Of a DNA stretch of 40,285 bases, positions 31,010 to 40,249 are shown in pieces. Source of the DNA: Desulfuromonas sp. GTDB lineage: Bacteria; Desulfobacterota; Desulfuromonadia; Desulfuromonadales; Desulfuromonadaceae. The stretch covers positions 1 to 40,285 of the forward strand of contig JAGGYC010000077.1 of the NCBI GenBank assembly GCA_021162745.1, given 5' to 3'. Numbering within the stretch: position 1 is the first letter of the stretch; each line of letters starts with the position of its first letter. Below the pieces are notes generated by a model that saw nothing but the letters and a program-made list of their open reading frames with translations, ran no database searches and was not told the DNA's origin. The position numbers and the translations under genes were made by a program.

Positions 31010-32347
31010 ATGCACCAACTCACCATCATCGGCGGCGGCCTCGCTGGCTGCGAAGCGGCCTGGCAAGCCGCACAACATGGTATCGAAGTCACCCTGCAGG
31101 AGATGAAACCCCTGCGCTACTCCCCGGCACACGAATTACCCGGACTGGCCGAACTGGTGTGCTCCAACAGCCTGCGCGGCACGGGGATGAACAACGCCGT
31201 CGGCTGCCTTAAGGAAGAATTGCGTCGCGCAGGTAGCCTGTTCATGCAGGCTGCTGATGCCACAGCGGTTCCGGCCGGAGGGGCATTAGCCGTCGATCGC
31301 CAAGCCTTTAGCGACTTCATCACCCAGAAGGTTGAAAGCCATCCCGCCATCACGGTGCAGCATCAGGAGGTGTGTCAGATCCCTGAGGAGGGGACGGTGA
31401 TTATTGCCAGCGGCCCCCTCACCTCGGAAACACTGGCGAAACAGATCGCCGAACTCACCGGCAACGATGGCCTCTATTTTTACGATGCCATCGCCCCCAT
31501 CGTCACAGCGGACTCCATTGACGACAGTATCGCCTGGCGCGCCTCGCGCTACAACAAGGGCGATGCCGATTATCTCAACTGTCCGCTGAACGAAGAGCAG
31601 TATCGACAGTTTGTCGCCGATCTGTGTGCCGCCGACAAGGTGGCCGCCCACGACTTTGAAAAGATGATCCACTTTGAAGGCTGCATGCCCATCGAGGAGA
31701 TGGCCGCACGCGGCGAACAGACCCTGGCCTTCGGACCGATGAAGCCGGTGGGATTGCCTGATCCGCGCACCGGCAAGATTCCCTATGCGGTGATTCAACT
31801 GCGCCAGGACAACCGCCACGCCACCAGCTACAACATCGTCGGCTTCCAGACCAAGCTCACCTACCCCGAGCAAAAACGGATTTTCCGCACCATCCCCGGT
31901 CTGGAAAACGCCGAGTTTGAACGTTTGGGCAGCGTGCATCGCAACACCTTTATCAATGCACCGCGCTGCCTCAATGGTCGCCTACAGTTGACGACTCAAC
32001 CGCGCCTCTATTTTGCCGGTCAAATCACCGGCGTCGAAGGCTATGTCGAATCAGCGGCGTGCGGATTTATGGCCGGACTGCTGGCCGCGTTTGAGCTCAA
32101 CGGCCAACCGCTGGAATTACCTGCGCCAACCACTGCCTGCGGTGCGCTGCTGCACCACCTCAGTGATGGCGATGCCGACAACTTCCAGCCCCAGAATGTT
32201 AACTACGGTCTGTTCCCTCCCCTGGGCGGAAAAAAGATGAAACGCGCCCTGCGCCGCCTGGCCATGGCCGAGCGCGCCCTGGAAGCCTGGGACGGCTGGC
32301 TACCCAATATCATGCCGAACCTTGTGGTGGATGGTAACCATGACTGA
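31010..32347 (+). CDS. trmFO: TrmFO, folate-dependent tRNA U54 methyltransferase
   Basis: This 445-residue flavoprotein makes ribothymidine 54 in tRNA, using methylene-tetrahydrofolate and FADH2. It has the N-terminal FAD fold [18 protein letters not shown], the signature [10 protein letters not shown] with C51, and [13 protein letters not shown] with C225, the two catalytic cysteines of the family (C53 and C226 in Bacillus). The end [20 protein letters not shown] closes the FAD site, and [13 protein letters not shown] is also conserved. An RBS (GAGGAA) precedes ATG 31010. It overlaps maf by eight bases. It stands downstream of topA, as in related genomes, but separated by about 500 bp of repeats. 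Confidence 0.96.
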   Translation: MHQLTIIGGGLAGCEAAWQAAQHGIEVTLQEMKPLRYSPAHELPGLAELVCSNSLRGTGMNNAVGCLKEELRRAGSLFMQAADATAVPAGGALAVDRQAFSDFITQKVESHPAITVQHQEVCQIPEEGTVIIASGPLTSETLAKQIAELTGNDGLYFYDAIAPIVTADSIDDSIAWRASRYNKGDADYLNCPLNEEQYRQFVADLCAADKVAAHDFEKMIHFEGCMPIEEMAARGEQTLAFGPMKPVGLPDPRTGKIPYAVIQLRQDNRHATSYNIVGFQTKLTYPEQKRIFRTIPGLENAEFERLGSVHRNTFINAPRCLNGRLQLTTQPRLYFAGQITGVEGYVESAACGFMAGLLAAFELNGQPLELPAPTTACGALLHHLSDGDADNFQPQNVNYGLFPPLGGKKMKRALRRLAMAERALEAWDGWLPNIMPNLVVDGNHD

Positions 32348-32957
32348 GCCCATATCTGATCAATCACCCTCGATTGTTCTGGCTTCGGCCTCACCGCGCC
32401 GTCAGGAACTGCTGGCCAGTGTCGACATGCGCTTTCAGGTGATCCCCAGCCATATCGACGAACATCGTCTTAGCGATGAAAGCCCTGAAGCGTTCGTTCT
32501 ACGCCTGAGTGAAGAAAAGGCCGCTGAGGTTGCTCAGCGTGCCGGAGTCCTTGGGCGCTGGTTTATCGGCAGCGACACCATTGTGCTGTGCGATGAACAG
32601 ATCCTCGGCAAACCGACATCGCCACAGGATTCGGCTCGCATGCTGAAAATGCTGTCGGGACGCAGCCATCAAGTGCTGTCGGGATATGCGATTATCGATC
32701 GCAGCAACAACAGCTGTATCCGGCGCTGCATCACCACTGATGTCAGCTTCCGCCCATTGACAGAGCAGGAGATTGAGGGGTACATTGCCAGTGGTGAACC
32801 AACCGACAAAGCCGGATCCTACGCGATTCAGGGCCTCGGCGCGTTCATGGTCACCACCATCAACGGCAGTTACAGCAGCGTTGTCGGTCTGCCCCTGGCC
32901 CAGATCGTCGAAGATCTGCAGCAACTTGGCGCTTTCACCCTGTTTGGTGATGTTTAA
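32340..32957 (+). CDS. maf: Maf family nucleoside triphosphate pyrophosphatase
   Basis: This 205-residue enzyme shows the Maf motifs [32 protein letters not shown] and [13 protein letters not shown], then [20 protein letters not shown]. It hydrolyses dTTP/UTP or modified pyrimidine nucleotides and is linked to septum control in Bacillus. The ATG at 32340 overlaps trmFO by 8 nt, so the two are co-translated. The longer frame from a GTG at 32322 is less likely. No terminator; a GCAGAG-type palindrome follows within 20 bp and may serve as 3' structure. Confidence 0.93.
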   Translation: MTEPISDQSPSIVLASASPRRQELLASVDMRFQVIPSHIDEHRLSDESPEAFVLRLSEEKAAEVAQRAGVLGRWFIGSDTIVLCDEQILGKPTSPQDSARMLKMLSGRSHQVLSGYAIIDRSNNSCIRRCITTDVSFRPLTEQEIEGYIASGEPTDKAGSYAIQGLGAFMVTTINGSYSSVVGLPLAQIVEDLQQLGAFTLFGDV

Positions 32958-32974
32958 ATCAAAAGAAAAATCTA

Positions 32975-33064
32975 TCTCGCGCCGAGCCGCAGAGCGCGCA
33001 GGGAAGGTCAAACCCAAAGATTTTTTTCTCTTACGGTTTTCTCGGCGTTCTCTGCGTCTTGAGT
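32975..33064. repeat. GCAGAG-type palindromic repeat, copy B
   Basis: The left arm (CGCGCCGAG ... GCAGAG, about 32978-33000) is mirrored by CTCTGCGTCTT after CTCGGCG (about 33038-33061). It is related to the copy at 13112, also in the shared TCAAACCCAAAGA-type centre. Beside it GCGAACGGGCGC (33083-33094) is the reverse complement of the 12-mer beside the other copy. Confidence 0.75.
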
Positions 33065-33157
33065 GAGGACAGCACCAGCTGGGCGAACGGGCGCGAGAAC
33101 TGCTTTAAAGATTTATATTTTGTATAACCTCGCCCTACAGTTAAGGAAACATTGTCC

Positions 33158-33850
33158 ATGTCCATTGATATTGCCGCGAACCTTCACGCCATCCAACAAC
33201 GTATTGATCAGGCCTGTGCTCGCTGCGGCCGTAACCCGCAACAGGTCTCGCTGGTGGCGGTGTCCAAAAAGAAACCGGCAGCGCTGATTGAACAAGCGGC
33301 CAATGCCGGTCAACCGTTGTTTGGCGAAAGCTATGTTCAGGAATTTGTCGATAAACACCAGCAATTGTCCAACGATATCCGCTGGCATTTTATCGGCGCC
33401 TTACAGAGCAACAAGGTCAAATATCTGCGCGGTCGCACGGAGCTGATCCACTCTGTGGATCGGCTGTCGTTAGCGAAAGAGATCAGCAAACAGTGGGGTG
33501 CTATCGACCAGACGGCACAAATCCTCATCCAGATCAATGTCGGCGATGAGGCGACTAAGGCCGGTGCTACGATTGACGACGCCGAAGCGCTGATTCGCAA
33601 GATCGCGGCACTGCCCCACCTGCATATTCGGGGTTTGATGGCCCTTCCCCCCTACGCTGACGATCTGGAACAGGTTCGCCCCTGGTTTCGCCAATTACGC
33701 CAACTCGCTGAGCATATCGATCAGCTCCACCTGCCCCAAGTCAGTATGGACACGCTGTCGATGGGGATGAGTCACGATTTCGAAATTGCCATCGAAGAGG
33801 GCGCCACCCTGATCCGGGTCGGCACCGCCATCTTTGGTGCACGGGAGTAG
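33158..33850 (+). CDS. YggS/PLPBP family pyridoxal phosphate homeostasis protein
   Basis: This 230-residue protein has a single PLP barrel without a catalytic domain: VSLVAVSKKKPAALIEQA holds the PLP lysine, FGESYVQEFVDKHQQL follows, then WHFIGALQSNKVKYL and STDTLSMGMS-like DTLSMGMSHDFEIAIEEGAT, ending IRVGTAIFGARE. The family balances cellular PLP and has no known catalysis. An ATG at 33158 is 9 nt from AAGGAA; a TTG at 33152 is too close. It lies four to twenty bases upstream of the sodium symporter gene. Confidence 0.94.
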   Translation: MSIDIAANLHAIQQRIDQACARCGRNPQQVSLVAVSKKKPAALIEQAANAGQPLFGESYVQEFVDKHQQLSNDIRWHFIGALQSNKVKYLRGRTELIHSVDRLSLAKEISKQWGAIDQTAQILIQINVGDEATKAGATIDDAEALIRKIAALPHLHIRGLMALPPYADDLEQVRPWFRQLRQLAEHIDQLHLPQVSMDTLSMGMSHDFEIAIEEGATLIRVGTAIFGARE

Positions 33851-33869
33851 ATCGATGGGGAGTAAATCC

Positions 33870-35258
33870 ATGCCCAACGCCTCCAGCCAGCGTCCCCAGT
33901 GGGGATCACGTCTCGGTTTTATTCTCGCCGCGGCCGGTAGTGCCGTCGGCTTGGGCAACATTTGGAAATTTCCCTACATCGCTGGCCAAAACGGCGGTGG
34001 CGCTTTTGTGCTGGTTTACCTGCTCTGTATCGCTCTGGTCGGCCTGCCCATTATGATCGCCGAACTGATGATCGGCCGCCATACCCACAAAGATGCCATC
34101 GGCGCCTTTATTGCGTTAGAGCATAAACGCTCATGGTGGCAGACACCGGGCTGGATCAGTGTCAGCGCGGCATTCCTCATCAGTTCCTACTATTCAGTGG
34201 TTGCCGGTTGGACCCTCGACTACGTCTATCGCGCCATCACCGGCAGCTTCAGCAATCAGAATGCGACCGCCATCGAGGGAATGTTCGGCAGCCTGATCGC
34301 CGACGGTTCACGACAAACATTCTGGCACCTGACCTTCACGCTGCTGTGCCTGGGAATCGTCATTGGTGGTATCCAAAAGGGGATTGAGCGCTGGAGCAAA
34401 ATTCTCATGCCGGTTCTTTTCGTCCTCCTCACGCTGCTGTTCATCAACGGCATGATGAGCCCCGGCGCCAAACAGGGACTGGAATTCATGTTCAGTCCCG
34501 ATTTTTGCAAGCTCACCCCTGGTTCGATCCTTGAAGCCCTGGGGCACTCATTCTTCACCCTGTCGTTGGGGATGGCGGCCATGATCACCTATGGTTCCTA
34601 CCTCAAGCGAGACGAGGATCTGTTCTCTGCCGGGCTACGTGTTGCCGGGATCGACACCCTGATCGCCATCATGGCGGGCTTGGCGATCTTCCCCATCGTT
34701 TTTGCCGTCGGTCTGGAACCGGCAGCCGGTCCGGGATTGATTTTCAAAACAATTCCGGTGGTATTCTCTCAAATCCCCGGCGGTTCAGTGCTGGCGATCC
34801 TCTTTTTCCTGTTGCTGGCCTTTGCCGCCCTGACCAGCAACATCTCGCTAATCGAAGCCCAGGTGGCGTATCTGATTGATGAACGGGGCTGGGGCCGCAA
34901 ACGCGCCACCTGCACCATTGCCACTCTGGCCTTTATGGTTGGTATCCCCACCGCCCTGTCCTACAATGTGATGGCCGACTGGACCTTTATCGGCGAACGC
35001 AGTTTCTTCGATTCCGCCGACCTCATCGCTTCAAACTATCTGCTGCCCATCGCCGGGCTGCTCATCGCCATCTATGTCGGCTGGTTCTGGCGCGGCAGCG
35101 AAGAAAAAAAGGAACTGGTAGCCGGTGGTTCCGGCTGGGTCTATCCGTTGTGGCACTGGCTGATCCGTTATGTCTCGCCGTTGGCCGTTGCCATTGTCCT
35201 CTACTACAAGATGGAGGAAGCCGGGCTGATGCACTATCTCGCCGGTTTATTCGACTGA
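33870..35258 (+). CDS. Neurotransmitter:sodium symporter (NSS/SNF) family transporter
   Basis: This 462-residue inner-membrane protein has the LeuT-type signature at the start (WGSRLGFILAAAGSAVGLGN, then IWKFPYIAGQNGGGAFVLVY), which lines the sodium and substrate sites. About 11-12 membrane helices follow. Bacterial members import amino acids with Na+; the exact substrate is unknown. Two starts are possible, ATG 33855 and ATG 33870, each about 7 nt from a GGGAG/GGGGAG; I prefer 33870 because bacterial members have short N-termini. The gph gene begins one base after its stop. Confidence 0.92.
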   Translation: MPNASSQRPQWGSRLGFILAAAGSAVGLGNIWKFPYIAGQNGGGAFVLVYLLCIALVGLPIMIAELMIGRHTHKDAIGAFIALEHKRSWWQTPGWISVSAAFLISSYYSVVAGWTLDYVYRAITGSFSNQNATAIEGMFGSLIADGSRQTFWHLTFTLLCLGIVIGGIQKGIERWSKILMPVLFVLLTLLFINGMMSPGAKQGLEFMFSPDFCKLTPGSILEALGHSFFTLSLGMAAMITYGSYLKRDEDLFSAGLRVAGIDTLIAIMAGLAIFPIVFAVGLEPAAGPGLIFKTIPVVFSQIPGGSVLAILFFLLLAFAALTSNISLIEAQVAYLIDERGWGRKRATCTIATLAFMVGIPTALSYNVMADWTFIGERSFFDSADLIASNYLLPIAGLLIAIYVGWFWRGSEEKKELVAGGSGWVYPLWHWLIRYVSPLAVAIVLYYKMEEAGLMHYLAGLFD

Positions 35259-35259
35259 T

Positions 35260-35886
35260 ATGAACATTGACGCCTTCCTGTTTGACCTTGACGGCACCCT
35301 CATCGATTCCTCTTGCGATCTGGCCAACGCCGTCAACCGGCTGCGCCGACAACTCGACCTGCCACCGTTAGCCGATGAGGTGGCCCTGAGCTTCGTCGGC
35401 GATGGTGCCACAAAACTTGTGCAGCGGGCGCTGGGAGAAGATATCTATCGACCGGAACACCTGCAACTGTTTTTATCCCTCTACGCCGCCCATCTTGTCG
35501 ACCACAGTCGTTGTTATCCCGGTGTCCGCGAGTTTATTGCCCGCCATCAGCACAAAAAGCTGGCGGTGGTGACCAACAAGCCCCATCGTCTGGCCATCGA
35601 CCTACTAAAGGGGCTGGACCTCTTTGAACCCTTTTCATTCATTGTCGGCGGCGACAGCCTGTCGGAGAAAAAACCCCATGCTCTACCAATCCTCCACACG
35701 GCTGAACAACTCGGCGTCAGTCCGCAAAACTGCGTGATGATCGGCGACCACCACACCGACCTCTACAGCGCCCAAGCCGCCGGAATGCGCAGCTGTTTCT
35801 GCCGTTACGGCTTTGGCCGAGCCGATGCTGCCCCCAGCACCTGGCAGGTGGACAGCGCCGATGAATTGTTGGCCCTGTTCCCATGA
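35260..35886 (+). CDS. gph: Phosphoglycolate phosphatase-like HAD hydrolase
   Basis: This 208-residue HAD enzyme has motif I DLDGTLIDSS (residues 9-18), motif II VVTNKPHR, the lysine of motif III in SEKKPHALP, and motif IV VMIGDHHTDL. The helical cap (PLADEVALSFVGDGATKLVQ) fits the Gph group, which removes phosphoglycolate arising from DNA repair. Related phosphatases (for example of sugar phosphates) cannot be excluded. It begins one base after the symporter stop and overlaps the next gene by four bases (ATGA), so the three are probably one transcript. Confidence 0.87.
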   Translation: MNIDAFLFDLDGTLIDSSCDLANAVNRLRRQLDLPPLADEVALSFVGDGATKLVQRALGEDIYRPEHLQLFLSLYAAHLVDHSRCYPGVREFIARHQHKKLAVVTNKPHRLAIDLLKGLDLFEPFSFIVGGDSLSEKKPHALPILHTAEQLGVSPQNCVMIGDHHTDLYSAQAAGMRSCFCRYGFGRADAAPSTWQVDSADELLALFP

Positions 35887-37181
35887 CTGCCTGTCCAACC
35901 GGTGGCGAACAACGCCCCACCCTGACCCTGCGCGAAATCAGCTGGTTCTTCTTTCCGCTGCTGCTCAACGTGCAACTGATGAGTGTCTCCCACTCCATCA
36001 TCAATGCCGCCTTGGCGCGGGTGGATGACTATGTCGTCGCCCTGGCCTCCTTTTCCGTGGCCATGGTAGTTCATCTGCTGTTTGCCTCGCCGTCGTACCA
36101 GAACCACACCATCACCATCGCCCTGGTACGCGGCAGGCGCTCCCTGCGTGGCATGGTGATCTGCGTCATCCTCATCGCCACCTATGTCTCGATCATGCTC
36201 AACCTTATCGCCCACACCGTCGTTGGTGACGTGCTGTTACAGACTATCCTCGGTGTTTCTCCCGAAGTGGCCGACGGTGCCAAGCGGGTGCTGACCCTGC
36301 TGGCCCTGCTGCCGTTTTTCACCGGCTTTCGCGGCCTGTTCCAGGGGCTAGTGATCCGGGCGCGCCGCACCAACCTGGTCTCATTGGCCACCGGGGTGCG
36401 AGTTGTCGCCCTGCTCGGCTGGCTGCATGTCGGCCAGCGCTGGTTTCATGGCCCGGAATTGGGAGCCTTTGCCCTGCTGCTGTGTATCGTTATCGAAACC
36501 AGCCTGATGGGGCTATTCGCCTGGCGCTGCCATGTTCCATTTGACAGCGACAACGAAAAAACAACCGGTGAGATCCTCCGCTTTGCCCTGCCGGTCGCTT
36601 TTTCATCCGGTCTGCAGCAGACCATCCCGGTGGTGATCAACGCCATTATCAGCCGCCTGCCCGACGCCAATCTGGCATTGGCCTCCTTCGGCGTCATCCG
36701 CGCCCTGCTGTTCATGCTTTCCGGGCCGATGCGCAACCTGCAACAGGCTTACCTGACCTTGGTTAATAGCACTGACGACTACCGGGTACTGCTGCGCTTT
36801 TTCTGCTGGACCAGCCTGGGAATGGCCGTGTTGACCCTTGGCATCTCCGGTCCCGGCAATCAACTTATTTTCAAGCATATCTTCGGCCTGTCACAAACAC
36901 TACGCGACTACATCGCCATTCCCCTTAGCCTATGCGCCATATACCCTGTAATCTACGGTGGCACGAATCTGCTGCGGGCCTACTTTACCGCCAGCCATCG
37001 TACCATTGTCCTCGGTCAGGCCACCTTGATCAAATTTTTTTACCTGCTCATCTGCTGGTTATGCAGCTTATTGATTCCATTACAGATTCCCGGAATCTTT
37101 CTGGCAATCTTCTTGTTAATCAGCAGCGAATTAGCCGAGGGATGGTTTTTACGTTCGCGTCGAACAGGTGGTGTTGGGTAA
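35883..37181 (+). CDS. MOP-superfamily membrane exporter, resembles ANKH/MATE
   Basis: This 432-residue protein has about 12 membrane helices in two similar halves, a MATE-like build. Several segments recall the animal pyrophosphate/citrate exporter ANKH rather than drug exporters: INAALARVDDYVVALASFSV, LTLLALLPFFTGFRG with LFQGLVIRAR, LRFALPVAFSSGLQQTIPVV, and AIYPVIYGGTNLLRAYFTAS. This comparison is from memory and was not computed. The substrate is unknown; export of small acids or lipids is possible. It overlaps gph by four bases. The C-terminus is basic (RSRRTGGVG). No terminator was seen before the next gene. Confidence 0.7.
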   Translation: MTACPTGGEQRPTLTLREISWFFFPLLLNVQLMSVSHSIINAALARVDDYVVALASFSVAMVVHLLFASPSYQNHTITIALVRGRRSLRGMVICVILIATYVSIMLNLIAHTVVGDVLLQTILGVSPEVADGAKRVLTLLALLPFFTGFRGLFQGLVIRARRTNLVSLATGVRVVALLGWLHVGQRWFHGPELGAFALLLCIVIETSLMGLFAWRCHVPFDSDNEKTTGEILRFALPVAFSSGLQQTIPVVINAIISRLPDANLALASFGVIRALLFMLSGPMRNLQQAYLTLVNSTDDYRVLLRFFCWTSLGMAVLTLGISGPGNQLIFKHIFGLSQTLRDYIAIPLSLCAIYPVIYGGTNLLRAYFTASHRTIVLGQATLIKFFYLLICWLCSLLIPLQIPGIFLAIFLLISSELAEGWFLRSRRTGGVG

Positions 37182-37261
37182 GAACTTGCATAAAAACACC
37201 AGAGAGGGCAAGATTAAACAATCTCTACACATTAAGCAGTAACACACATGAGAGAATGCAT

Positions 37262-40018
37262 ATGCAACGCCAGCCTCATACAACCGAGACAATCAAAAAC
37301 CCAACCAACAGCAAACGGATGCTGGTGCAGGTGTTTATCAGCCTGGTGATGCTGGTAGGCCTCTCATCCCTCTTTTTTTACCACTATCAAAAACACACGA
37401 TCATCGCAGCTGCCGAAACAAATCTATCCATGCTGGCCAACCTTAAATCGCGCCAAGTTGGTCACTGGCGACATGAGCGAATTGTTCACGCCCGGTTGCT
37501 CACCGCCAACCTTGACCTGCTCAACAGCGTGGAGAAATACTTCAGCAACCCCACACCGTCAGCACGCCAACACATCATCCGCACCCTGACACCAGCGTTA
37601 AGCGACGAAGAAGATCATGCCATCATCTTAACGGACATTGAGGGTAATCCACAGCTGGACGTCGGCACCATCAATGACATCGCCAAACATATCAACCCTG
37701 CCCAGCTTAAACTGGCACTGCAACGCCGTCAGGTCATGTTCAGCAAACTCGACCATCTCCATTCCGAACTTAACGACCCGGCCCATAGCCACGCCCATGC
37801 TGCTATGGTCAAAACACATGTCCACATGAATCTTGTCGTGCCGTTATACCGCAACAATCAGATCGACAGTGAAGTTCTCGGCGCGCTGGTATTTGTCATC
37901 AATCCGGATCACTTCCTGATTCCGCTCATAACCTCATGGCCGGGTTCCAGCCCCAGCGCCGAATCGGTGCTGGCTCGCAAAATAGACGACCATGTGCTGC
38001 GCTTGACTCCAACACGCCACAGTCCATCCCAGGAATCAATGGTCACCGCCTTACCACCAACGGACAGTGTTACCCCCGGCAGCTATATTCAAAACGAACA
38101 GGAAGGGATACTCGACGGCTACGACTACCGCAATGCCGCCGTATTGGCGGCGGTAAAAAAAGTCGTTGATACACCATGGTTCCTGATTGCAAAAATCGAC
38201 AAAGCCGAAGTGATGCAGCCGTTACGTAACATTGCCTTGTTCGCCACCAGTCTTGGCCTGCTGATTCTTGCCGTCACAGGCACCATGCTGACCCTGTGGT
38301 GGCGCCATCAACAGGCCCTGTATCAGGCCGACTACTATCAGCAACAATTGCAACACCGCATGCTCAGCGAACGCTTTGACAACCTGACCCGCTTTGCCAA
38401 TGACATCATCCTGCTGTGCAACGAGGATGGGGACATTATTGATGCCAACGAGCGTGCCATTGAAGCCTATGGCTATGCACCGGATGATCTGCATGACAAA
38501 AGCATACGCAACCTGTGCGACATGTCGGCGCAGGACTGTGACCAGCTGTGGGAACAATTAAATCAGGAGGAGGGAGTGCGCTTTGACTCTCTGCAATTCC
38601 ACCGCGACGGCAGCACCTTCCCCGTCGAGATCAGTGCACGCTGGATTAAAATTGATGGACGTAAATTACTCCAGGCCATCATCCGCGATATCTCCGAACG
38701 CAAAGAGGCCGAGCAGCAATTGATCCATCAGGCCTACCATGATCCACTGACCAGCCTGCCCAACCGCATGCTGATCAATGACCGGCTGCGTCAGGCCATT
38801 GCCAAGGCCCAGCGGCATAAAACGCAGACTGCGGTGCTGTTTCTCGATCTCGACCGTTTCAAGAACATCAATGACACCCTCGGCCATGCCGTTGGTGATC
38901 AACTTCTAATGGTACTGGCCAAACGGATGGAAGAAGCCCTGCGCGATACGGACACCGTCGCCCGCTTCGGTGGTGATGAGTTTCTGGTTCTGATTGAAGA
39001 TATCCATAATATCTCCGATATTGCCGCCCTGGCGGCAAAACTGTCGGAAACCATCACCCAACCGGTGTTTGTCGATGATCACGAAATGTGTGTTACCACC
39101 AGTATCGGTATCAGTATCTCCCCGGATGACGGTAGCGACGTCGAACAACTGATCCGTTTCGCCGATACCGCCATGTATCGCGCCAAAGAGAGCGGTCGTA
39201 ACAATTTTCAGTTTTACACCTCCGATATGAATGCTCATGCCGGACGACGTCTCAAACTGGAAAACGATTTACGTAAAGCTCTCGAACGTCAGGAGATGGT
39301 GGTCTATTACCAACCACAGGTCGATCTGCACAGCGACAGGATTGTCGGCAGCGAGGCGTTGATTCGCTGGCAGCACCACGAACATGGCTTGATCCCCCCC
39401 AACGACTTTATTCCCCTGGCCGAAGAGACCGGCGTCATTAACGAAATTGGCGCCTGGGTGCTGGAACAGTCCTGTAGACAGAATCAACTCTGGCAACAAA
39501 GCGGTCATCCCGACTTGAAAATTGCCGTCAATCTGTCGGCACGCCAGTTCCGCAACAACGATCTGGCCAATGAGATCATTCGCACCCTAGCCCGAACCGG
39601 CCTCGAACCACGCTACCTTGAGCTGGAATTAACCGAAAGCCTGTTGATGCACGATGTTGAGATGGCCATCGTCTTGATGGAAAAACTCAACAAACAAGGC
39701 ATTTCTCTTGCCATTGATGACTTTGGCACCGGCTATTCATCCTTAAGCCATCTCAACCGCTTCCCCATCGACAAGTTGAAAATTGATCGTTCATTTGTCA
39801 ACAACATCTCCAGCGGCGACCACGGCACCATTGCCCGCTCCATCATTTCTCTCGCCCAGGCACTACAACTGGACATCATTGCCGAGGGGATTGAAACTGC
39901 GGATCAACTGGACTTTTTGCGCCAGTTGAACTGCCCCCTAGGCCAAGGCTATTATTTCAGTCGACCGGTAACTGCCGAAGAATTTACCGCACTGTTGAAC
40001 TCCAGCGCGGCCTCCTAG
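37262..40018 (+). CDS. Membrane sensor PAS-GGDEF-EAL c-di-GMP enzyme
   Basis: This 918-residue inner-membrane protein has TM1 at about 20-40, an extracytoplasmic sensor to about 320, TM2 at about 322-347, a PAS domain at about 368-480, GGDEF at about 490-650 and EAL at about 660-910. GGDEF is intact (ARFGGDEFLVLIED, residue 568 on) with an RxxD I-site (RDTD). EAL has EALIRWQHH (697) and IDDFGTGYSSL (818), so synthesis and breakdown are both possible. The sensor holds a His-rich stretch (about residues 164-190: DHLHSELNDPAHSHAH, then KTHVHM). ATG 37262 has GAGAG 7 nt upstream; the longer frame into the preceding gene is rejected. Confidence 0.92.
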   Translation: MQRQPHTTETIKNPTNSKRMLVQVFISLVMLVGLSSLFFYHYQKHTIIAAAETNLSMLANLKSRQVGHWRHERIVHARLLTANLDLLNSVEKYFSNPTPSARQHIIRTLTPALSDEEDHAIILTDIEGNPQLDVGTINDIAKHINPAQLKLALQRRQVMFSKLDHLHSELNDPAHSHAHAAMVKTHVHMNLVVPLYRNNQIDSEVLGALVFVINPDHFLIPLITSWPGSSPSAESVLARKIDDHVLRLTPTRHSPSQESMVTALPPTDSVTPGSYIQNEQEGILDGYDYRNAAVLAAVKKVVDTPWFLIAKIDKAEVMQPLRNIALFATSLGLLILAVTGTMLTLWWRHQQALYQADYYQQQLQHRMLSERFDNLTRFANDIILLCNEDGDIIDANERAIEAYGYAPDDLHDKSIRNLCDMSAQDCDQLWEQLNQEEGVRFDSLQFHRDGSTFPVEISARWIKIDGRKLLQAIIRDISERKEAEQQLIHQAYHDPLTSLPNRMLINDRLRQAIAKAQRHKTQTAVLFLDLDRFKNINDTLGHAVGDQLLMVLAKRMEEALRDTDTVARFGGDEFLVLIEDIHNISDIAALAAKLSETITQPVFVDDHEMCVTTSIGISISPDDGSDVEQLIRFADTAMYRAKESGRNNFQFYTSDMNAHAGRRLKLENDLRKALERQEMVVYYQPQVDLHSDRIVGSEALIRWQHHEHGLIPPNDFIPLAEETGVINEIGAWVLEQSCRQNQLWQQSGHPDLKIAVNLSARQFRNNDLANEIIRTLARTGLEPRYLELELTESLLMHDVEMAIVLMEKLNKQGISLAIDDFGTGYSSLSHLNRFPIDKLKIDRSFVNNISSGDHGTIARSIISLAQALQLDIIAEGIETADQLDFLRQLNCPLGQGYYFSRPVTAEEFTALLNSSAAS

Positions 40019-40136
40019 TACTCTGTCCTGGGAATAAAGTATTGTTCGCCATTAACGGAGAGCTATTCACCAAAGATTGCATAGATATGCCGACGCTGTT
40101 GAATCATGATTAGTTGGATGAACAGATGGACAATGG

Positions 40137-40183
40137 TGTCGCACCAACAGGGTTCTGTATAACGGTGCCAGTAGAGTAGAGAG
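40137..40183 (+). repeat. Interspersed repeat family, copy 4 (5' fragment)
   Basis: GTGTCGCACCAACAGGGTTC and the next 27 bases match the start of copy 3 (30639 on), then identity stops at AGAGAGCAAACC. The reverse frame HRYTEPCWCDTI is shared with copy 3. It lies in 40019-40285, where no gene is supported. Confidence 0.8.
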
Positions 40184-40222
40184 CAAACCAGCCACAGTGC
40201 TGACTTGCTCCCCCTCGTCAAA

Positions 40223-40249
40223 CCGGACATGCGGTTTTCCCGCATCCGG
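40223..40249 (-). other. Hairpin resembling the one beside group II intron RT genes
   Basis: CCGG (40223-40226) and ATGCGG (40229-40234) pair with CCGCAT (40240-40245) and CCGG (40246-40249), with a 2-nt bulge and TTTTC loop. Read on the minus strand (AGCCGGATGCGG ... CCGCATGTCCGG, then GACGAGGGGG) it recalls a conserved hairpin next to reverse transcriptase genes of bacterial group II introns. The window ends 36 bp on, so no intron gene can be seen. Confidence 0.4.
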
